Below are positions 14,710-18,783 of a stretch of DNA of 18,783 nucleotides, piece by piece. The position numbers were made by a program, and so were the translations under genes. Origin of the DNA: Succinatimonas sp. UBA6849 (GTDB lineage Bacteria; Pseudomonadota; Gammaproteobacteria; Enterobacterales; Succinivibrionaceae); NCBI GenBank assembly GCA_002449335.1, contig DKDL01000035.1, positions 1-18,783 of the forward strand. The letters run 5' to 3'. Each line of letters opens with the position of its first letter. Within the stretch, counting starts at the first letter, position 1. The notes beneath the pieces are model-generated. The model was not told the origin of the DNA. It ran no database searches and worked only from the letters and a program-made list of their open reading frames with translations.

Positions 14710-15096
14710 CTAGATCAAATCTTTTTTCCAAAGTCCGTGTAAGTTGCAGTAAGCATAAGCACATACGGCCTTGTCATCATCAGCTAGACTAAAGACAGCC
14801 TCTGCTGCTTCATAGTCAGACTGTAGATATTTAATCTGTAAGCCCTGCACACTTTCTAAGGCGATAAACTCAATATAGTGACCTTCAACCATAGGGTGTG
14901 CTGCAGCTCCTACCTTTACAGTTACTTTGTCTCCATCAATTGTTACTGCTGGTACGTGCTTTTCTTGAGCAGCATCAACTTCACCTGGAACTAACTCTTT
15001 CATTGGTTCGCCGCAGCAAACAACCTTAACAGAAGAGTCCTTAAGTTTGGTAATGATATTACCGCAGCTTTCGCATTTATAAAATTTTACAGCCAT
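14710..15096 (-). CDS. dfx: Superoxide reductase (desulfoferrodoxin, two-iron type)
   Basis: Reduces superoxide to hydrogen peroxide without making oxygen, a defence typical of anaerobes and microaerophiles. The N-terminal desulforedoxin domain has all four rubredoxin-like Cys (C8, C11, C27, C28 in YKCESCGN...VVCCGEP). The catalytic domain has the EKHVP motif and the His4Cys iron ligands H47, H67, H73, C117 and H120 (HPMVEGHYIEF, CNLHGLW). At 128 aa it is the expected size for a complete 2Fe enzyme. I start at ATG 15096: AGAGGA in the leader is nine bases away, while the ATG at 15102 would leave only three. A palindrome resembling Fur-family operators lies about 180 bp upstream. It is transcribed alone, convergent with pheA. 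Confidence 0.95.
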   Translation of the reverse strand: MAVKFYKCESCGNIITKLKDSSVKVVCCGEPMKELVPGEVDAAQEKHVPAVTIDGDKVTVKVGAAAHPMVEGHYIEFIALESVQGLQIKYLQSDYEAAEAVFSLADDDKAVCAYAYCNLHGLWKKDLI

Positions 15097-15276
15097 TTGC
15101 ATGTGTCCTCTGTGAGTGCTTTATAACTAATTTCAGCTTTTTAATAAGCTTAGTTTTAACTGTGTTCTAAAAAACTTGATGTTCTAAAAAGGTATTTAGC
15201 TTTTAGTAAGCTTTTTTAGTTCTATAAGAGAACTGTCTATAACTTAAGTATAAAGGAAAATATTCAGAAAATACAC

Positions 15277-15297
15277 TATTAGTAATTATTACTAATA
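15277..15297. promoter_or_regulatory. 21-bp palindrome resembling a Fur/Zur/PerR-family operator
   Basis: Arms TATTAGTAAT (15277-15286) and ATTACTAATA (15288-15297) flank a single T. The core TAGTAAT-T-ATTACTA has the 7-1-7 layout of Fur-family boxes (Fur TGATAATNATTATCA, PerR TTATAATNATTATAA). It lies about 180 bp upstream of the superoxide reductase gene, a plausible target for iron or peroxide control. Confidence 0.45.
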
Positions 15298-15462
15298 AGA
15301 AAATTAAAATATAATTAGACTAGATCACAGAAAATAAAGGCCTTTTTGGGTTTGTTGCTAATATATTTATCAACTGACCATTTTTAGCAGGAAATACTGT
15401 GAGCTATGCCATGTATCCACCGAGTATGTGGTTCAACTTATAAAGGAGAGGGGGTAAAAAGA

Positions 15463-15490
15463 CAGCTTGTAAACGATTGTTTACAAGCTG
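15463..15490 (-). terminator. Terminator of eptA
   Basis: CAGCTTGTAAAC (15463-15474) and GTTTACAAGCTG (15479-15490) form a perfect 12-bp stem with a four-base loop. Read on the - strand it is followed by TCTTTTTACC, a good T tail, 28 bp after the eptA stop. Confidence 0.88.
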
Positions 15491-15517
15491 TGAGGTTGGT
15501 TTGTTCTTGTTTAGATT

Positions 15518-17233
15518 TTATCTTTCTGTTCTGTTCCAGACACGGCATTTGCTGAACAGATCCATCTTTTCATCATAGAAAGATGTGTTCACATCAAGAA
15601 TACCTAAAAGACTATGGAAGAAGTTATCCTGAGAGAACTTTGTATTCTTAGCTTCATTATTCAGGCAGTTAAGATCCATATTATGATCTTCTACAAAAGA
15701 GTTTGCAAACCAGGTCATCATCGGAACTTCTTTTTGGTAGTCTGGAGCAATGGCATAAGGAGCTCCATGTAGGAACAGGCCATTCTCTCCTAAAGATTCA
15801 CCATGATCTGAAATATAGAACATCGCAGTACCATGAGCTTTTTCGTATGGTTTTAATTCTTCAACTACCTTACTTAAGATGTAGTCTGTATAGTAAAGAG
15901 TATTGTCATATGAGTTTACAATCTGTTCTACAGAGCAGTTTTCAATATCACTTCTTTCGCAACTAGGCTTAAACACCTTTTTATCATCAGGTAATCTCTG
16001 GAAATAGGTAGGACCGTGACTACCGATTAAGTGTAAGAAGATCACAGTGCTCTTTTTATCTTTAGCAGCTTTTGCAACACGAGTGTGCAGGCGTTTTAGG
16101 AGAACCTCGTCATAGCATGAATCTGATGTACATAATCCTTTAAATTCAGGAGCTGAGGGTACAAGATTCTCATTAGGGATCCTGTCGCATACACCTTTGC
16201 AGCCACCATCATTGTCATACCATGCTACGTCATAGCCTGCGTACTTTACGATATCAACTAAAGAACTTGAATTTTTAGCTTTATTCTCATCATAGTTTGT
16301 TCTCTTCATATTAGAGAACATGCATGGCACTGACACTGCTGTTGCTGTACCACAGCTTTGTACTGGAGAGAACTTGGTAAAGTTATCTAAAGACTCGGTA
16401 AAAGGAGTAGTGTCTCTGTCATAACCGTTGTGTTTAAAGTTTTGAGCGCGAGCAGTTTCACCTAGAACTACTACAAAAATTTCAGGTCTTTCTTCAGGGT
16501 TATCAATGATTGAATCATCAGCTAACTTTTTAAATTCTACTTTGGTAGGGAAATAAGTATCCTTCACAGCCTTATAACCAAACCAGACAAAGTTATAAGG
16601 AGAGATTTCTTTTCTTAAAATTGGGTTGTTTCTTCCAATAGAAGCATAGTTCTGATAGTAAGCGCTTCCAATACCTACTATGGTCAACAGAGCGATTACA
16701 AAGATGATTACTCTTCCAATAATGCCTCTTAAGATGGTCTTAGGCCATCTGATTTTTACAAAACATAAAATCAGAGCAGGAATAATACCAAAGATAATGG
16801 CATTAAAGATTGACTCAAATGAAATATATGATTTTGCTTCACCTGTATGAGTTTGTAACAGGTTAATCATCATGTCATAGTCAAAGATTGTTCCGTATCT
16901 GTAAGCAAAATGACCGGTGATAGCGCCAGCAATTAAGAGAACACCTAATATAACTTTAAAGACATATTTAAACGAGAAGCATAAAAAGATAATGGTAAGT
17001 GCAGAGAACAACACTAATGGTGGAGTTAGAGAGAAGACCAATGAAACATTGTCAGAGTCTTCTAGAATTCTGTAAAAGTGGCTTAAGATCTGAATATTCA
17101 GAACTGAAGCATAGTAAATGGTTACAGCATAAAAAACTACATACCATGGAATAGTTAGATTACGTAGTTTTGTAAATAGAATTTTGGGTTTTAAGGTTGC
17201 AAGTGTTGGTAATATTTTTTTTATTGTATTCAT
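15518..17233 (-). CDS. eptA: Lipid A phosphoethanolamine transferase
   Basis: An inner-membrane enzyme of the EptA/PmrC/MCR family that moves phosphoethanolamine from phosphatidylethanolamine to lipid A, reducing surface charge and binding of cationic peptides such as polymyxin. About five N-terminal transmembrane helices span residues 25-200, followed by a periplasmic alkaline-phosphatase-like domain. The catalytic Thr lies in SCGTATAVSVPCMFSN (near 293); the zinc site is marked by GETARAQNF (near 257), HLIGSHGP (near 405) and SDHGESLGENGLFLHG (near 475). Paired Cys (CKGVCD, CTSDSC, CERSDIENC) match the family disulfides. ATG 17233 is preferred over the TTG at 17242, though neither has a clear RBS. 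The related CptA or OpgE type is less likely given the EptA-like Cys pattern. Confidence 0.9.
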   Translation of the reverse strand: MNTIKKILPTLATLKPKILFTKLRNLTIPWYVVFYAVTIYYASVLNIQILSHFYRILEDSDNVSLVFSLTPPLVLFSALTIIFLCFSFKYVFKVILGVLLIAGAITGHFAYRYGTIFDYDMMINLLQTHTGEAKSYISFESIFNAIIFGIIPALILCFVKIRWPKTILRGIIGRVIIFVIALLTIVGIGSAYYQNYASIGRNNPILRKEISPYNFVWFGYKAVKDTYFPTKVEFKKLADDSIIDNPEERPEIFVVVLGETARAQNFKHNGYDRDTTPFTESLDNFTKFSPVQSCGTATAVSVPCMFSNMKRTNYDENKAKNSSSLVDIVKYAGYDVAWYDNDGGCKGVCDRIPNENLVPSAPEFKGLCTSDSCYDEVLLKRLHTRVAKAAKDKKSTVIFLHLIGSHGPTYFQRLPDDKKVFKPSCERSDIENCSVEQIVNSYDNTLYYTDYILSKVVEELKPYEKAHGTAMFYISDHGESLGENGLFLHGAPYAIAPDYQKEVPMMTWFANSFVEDHNMDLNCLNNEAKNTKFSQDNFFHSLLGILDVNTSFYDEKMDLFSKCRVWNRTER

Positions 17234-17290
17234 TTTATTCAAATTCAGTTTTGTAAGTTACTTTCTAGTAAGAAAACAATCGTTTGAACT

Positions 17291-17310
17291 TAAAACTAAA
17301 ATTAGTTTTA
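17291..17310. promoter_or_regulatory. Palindrome upstream of eptA
   Basis: TAAAACTAA (17291-17299) and TTAGTTTTA (17302-17310) form a perfect 9-bp dyad around AA, about 60 bp upstream of the eptA ATG. Plausible operator in the eptA leader. Confidence 0.35.
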
Positions 17311-17423
17311 GCTATTGCATTCTAAAAATACAGAAACGACCTTCAAAAGGGAGCAAAGAGCTTTTAGCTATAATTTGAAAGTGTGTATTATTCAGAATCA
17401 ACGAATTTTAGACAAGGCTTTTA

Positions 17424-17461
17424 ATAAAAAGTTTAACTTTTTATGTTAAGTTTTTGTTAAG
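17424..17461. promoter_or_regulatory. Palindrome plus GTTAAG-N5-GTTAAG repeat upstream of eptA
   Basis: ATAAAAAGTT (17424-17433) and AACTTTTTAT (17435-17444) form a perfect dyad around one T. Directly abutting it, GTTAAG occurs at 17445-17450 and 17456-17461, five bases apart. On the eptA strand the repeat reads CTTAAC-N5-CTTAAC, close to the hexamer-N5-hexamer boxes (YTTAAK type) bound by PmrA, the known activator of eptA in enterics. It lies about 210 bp upstream of the ATG. Confidence 0.4.
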
Positions 17462-17917
17462 TCTTAAATTTTGAGCAAGTAAAATTATGCCTCTAACAGA
17501 GCTTAAACTTGATATAAAAGTCTTTTTTACTGCAATGTTTTGCACGTGCTCCATCTTTTATCTTTATAAAAACATCTAATTTCTGCTCTATCTTGAGGAA
17601 AAAACTAATGCAAATTTGTGCATAACGCTTTATAACAAGGCATTTGCAATTTAGTTTAGTGACTGCAATTTCTAATTACTTGATTTTTGAAGATTTTAAA
17701 ATATAGGAAGAAAATCCTTATTTGCAATCTAAAAGCCTTGCTACATACAATGAACTTAAAAAAGAAACTAGGAAAAGGGCGAATGAAGACAAACTTCATT
17801 TAAAAGTCATCTTAAAAACAAAGAACATATTTTTATAAAAATGAATCAAACAAACGCGTAGAGAAAATGAGTAGAGAAAAGATGATTCCTAAGTGACATG
17901 ACCTCTAGGAGGCCTTT

Positions 17918-18691
17918 ATGAAAAAGTTATCAATATTTTTAATGGCACTATCTTCAGGATTATATCCGTGCATTGCCTATGCCTCCTCTGACGATGAGAT
18001 TAAAGCGATCGTCAAACCTTGCGTAGATAAAATCGTATCCTCAGTAGAAGGATCAGGTGATGGATTTTCAGATGACGATCTGATTAAATGCGCCTCTGAT
18101 CTTACACGCGTCAACAATAAAATCAGCATTTCTAAAGCTATAGCTATCGTGGGTTTTTATGCAGGTGAATCTTATAAAACAGATGAAAACAACAGTGATA
18201 AATCAACTGACACCTATGCCAATAACACCACAAATCCACGTACTGCAGCTCCAGAGTGCGTTGATGGTGCTAATGCTCATACAGATGCAGCATCTGACCC
18301 TGTAATGAGTGAAAGGGATGATCCTAAAACTGCTGTAGTTACTGAAACTGTAAATGAATCTGAAAAAGCACCTCCAGCTAAGGCGGTTTTGGTTACAGCC
18401 AATAGGATCATGACTGACTATGAGTTAAATGAGGAAAAAGCTGATGACGTCTACAAAGACAGACGTTTATGCATCAAAGGAAAGATCAGTAAGATCTCCG
18501 TTTTAGGTGATGATCCATTTGTGGAGATGTCTGCTGACAGTTACGGTTTGCGAAATGTTAAATTTACCTTAGATAAGAGCAGGGTAGAGGTTTTGGATAA
18601 TCTGCAAGTAGGCGATATCAAGGTAATTGAAGGTACCGTGGTAGGTTATACCCTCTTTAAGGTATCGGTTACCGATCCTGTACTGTATTAA
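17918..18691 (+). CDS. Secreted protein with C-terminal OB-fold (tRNA_anti-like) domain
   Basis: A 257-aa protein with a Sec signal peptide: MKKLSIFLMALSSG..., likely cleaved after AYA at residue 22. The mature N-terminal part (23-85) is a small helical domain with two Cys (C35, C58). Residues 86-155 are a low-complexity Asn/Thr/Ala/Glu linker. From about 160 the sequence TDYELNEEKADDVYKDRRLCIKGKISKI... matches the pattern of tRNA_anti-like OB-fold domains (DYxxNExxAdxxYkgk-xhVxGxI), found in many small exported or membrane proteins whose ligand is unknown. The start is certain: AGGAGG (17907-17912) is five bases before the ATG. It has its own strong terminator and no partner gene in view. 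The acidic composition suits the periplasm. Function unknown. Confidence 0.8.
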   Translation: MKKLSIFLMALSSGLYPCIAYASSDDEIKAIVKPCVDKIVSSVEGSGDGFSDDDLIKCASDLTRVNNKISISKAIAIVGFYAGESYKTDENNSDKSTDTYANNTTNPRTAAPECVDGANAHTDAASDPVMSERDDPKTAVVTETVNESEKAPPAKAVLVTANRIMTDYELNEEKADDVYKDRRLCIKGKISKISVLGDDPFVEMSADSYGLRNVKFTLDKSRVEVLDNLQVGDIKVIEGTVVGYTLFKVSVTDPVLY

Positions 18692-18732
18692 AGCTATAAG
18701 CTCAGTGAATATTAAGTAGAATACTCATAAAC

Positions 18733-18760
18733 GAAAAGAGAGCCTTGAGGCTCTCTTTTC
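18733..18760 (+). terminator. Terminator of the secreted OB-fold gene
   Basis: GAAAAGAGAGCC (18733-18744) and GGCTCTCTTTTC (18749-18760) form a perfect 12-bp stem with a TTGA loop and an internal T run in the 3' arm. Confidence 0.88.
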
Positions 18761-18783
18761 ACTAGGTGTGCTCAGCATGAGCA

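Larger units (their letters stand above)
15103..15517. other. Intergenic region upstream of dfx and downstream of eptA
   Basis: Contains no long ORF. From the dfx side it holds a direct repeat TGTTCTAAAAA (15163-15173 and 15180-15190, 17 bp apart), an inverted repeat GTTCT/AGAAC (15219-15223 and 15229-15233), a 21-bp palindrome (15277-15297), a 14-codon ORF with an RBS (15399-15443) and the eptA terminator (15463-15490). Confidence 0.6.
17243..17917. other. Long AT-rich intergenic region with several dyads, no gene seen
   Basis: Holds the upstream region of eptA on one side and of the secreted OB-fold protein on the other. Besides the elements listed separately, TGCAATTTA, TGCAATTTC and TGCAATCTA occur near 17646, 17664 and 17724, and AATGAAG/CTTCATT (17782-17800) forms a small hairpin. 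Short ORFs of six to nine codons near 17783 and 17868 are not convincing genes. Confidence 0.5.

Noticed and set aside
17184..17378. 64-aa + strand ORF over the eptA start
   Set aside because: Overlaps the eptA 5' end antisense and consists of AT-rich hydrophobic codons without an RBS.
17783..17897. Very short + strand ORFs (MKTNFI, MSREKMIPK) before the OB-fold gene
   Set aside because: Six to nine codons only; a purine-rich stretch precedes the first, but nothing distinguishes them from chance.
1..18783. tRNA, rRNA, CRISPR array, insertion sequence or prophage
   Set aside because: No cloverleaf, repeat-spacer pattern, transposase motif or phage gene was found in reading both strands.

Overview
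The window looks like a chromosomal stretch of an AT-rich, anaerobic gammaproteobacterium. A rumen/gut lineage such as Succinivibrionaceae is my inference; no rRNA or marker gene settles it. The basis is a bifunctional chorismate mutase/prephenate dehydratase and an EptA-type lipid A phosphoethanolamine transferase (Gram-negative traits) beside an oxygen-sensitive indolepyruvate:ferredoxin oxidoreductase and a two-iron superoxide reductase (anaerobe traits). I see no tRNA, rRNA, CRISPR array, transposase or phage gene.

Layout. 201-539: a compact unit of two overlapping small membrane-protein genes (73 and 24 codons) with its own terminator. 865-3607: two acidic proteins of unknown function on the + strand; the first seems to lack its true 5' end because of a one-base shift in an A run. 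3638-5251: an exact-consensus promoter, a hairpin-rich leader, an MFS transporter broken by a G8 tract, and a 62-aa protein. 5303-9035 (- strand): iorA-iorB-paaK, three overlapping genes for arylpyruvate/arylacetyl-CoA interconversion. 9339-11092 (-): panG-like and panB, overlapping by 4 nt, two steps of pantothenate synthesis. 11221-13032 (-): an orphan HsdM/HsdS-like fusion that appears to have lost its methylase motifs. 13455-14609 (+): pheA, after a hairpin-rich intergenic region containing a Phe-rich mini-ORF. 14710-15096 (-): superoxide reductase, with a Fur-family-like palindrome upstream. 15518-17233 (-): eptA, with a 21-bp palindrome beside a GTTAAG-N5-GTTAAG tandem repeat upstream. 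17918-18691 (+): a secreted protein with a C-terminal OB-fold-like domain.

How the genes work together. IorAB and PaaK can either ferment aromatic amino acids to arylacetates or run in reverse, turning scavenged arylacetates into arylpyruvates. PheA makes phenylpyruvate from chorismate, so the window holds two possible routes to the same Phe precursor. PanB makes ketopantoate and the DUF2520 protein probably reduces it to pantoate. Superoxide reductase fits protection of oxygen-labile enzymes such as IOR.

The most promising items are the degenerate methylase-specificity fusion, the G8-tract MFS gene with its consensus promoter and structured leader, the regulatory dyads upstream of eptA and the superoxide reductase gene, the PanG-PanB coupling, and the two unknown genes at 865-3607. 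I did not find a clearly new multi-gene defence or mobile system.
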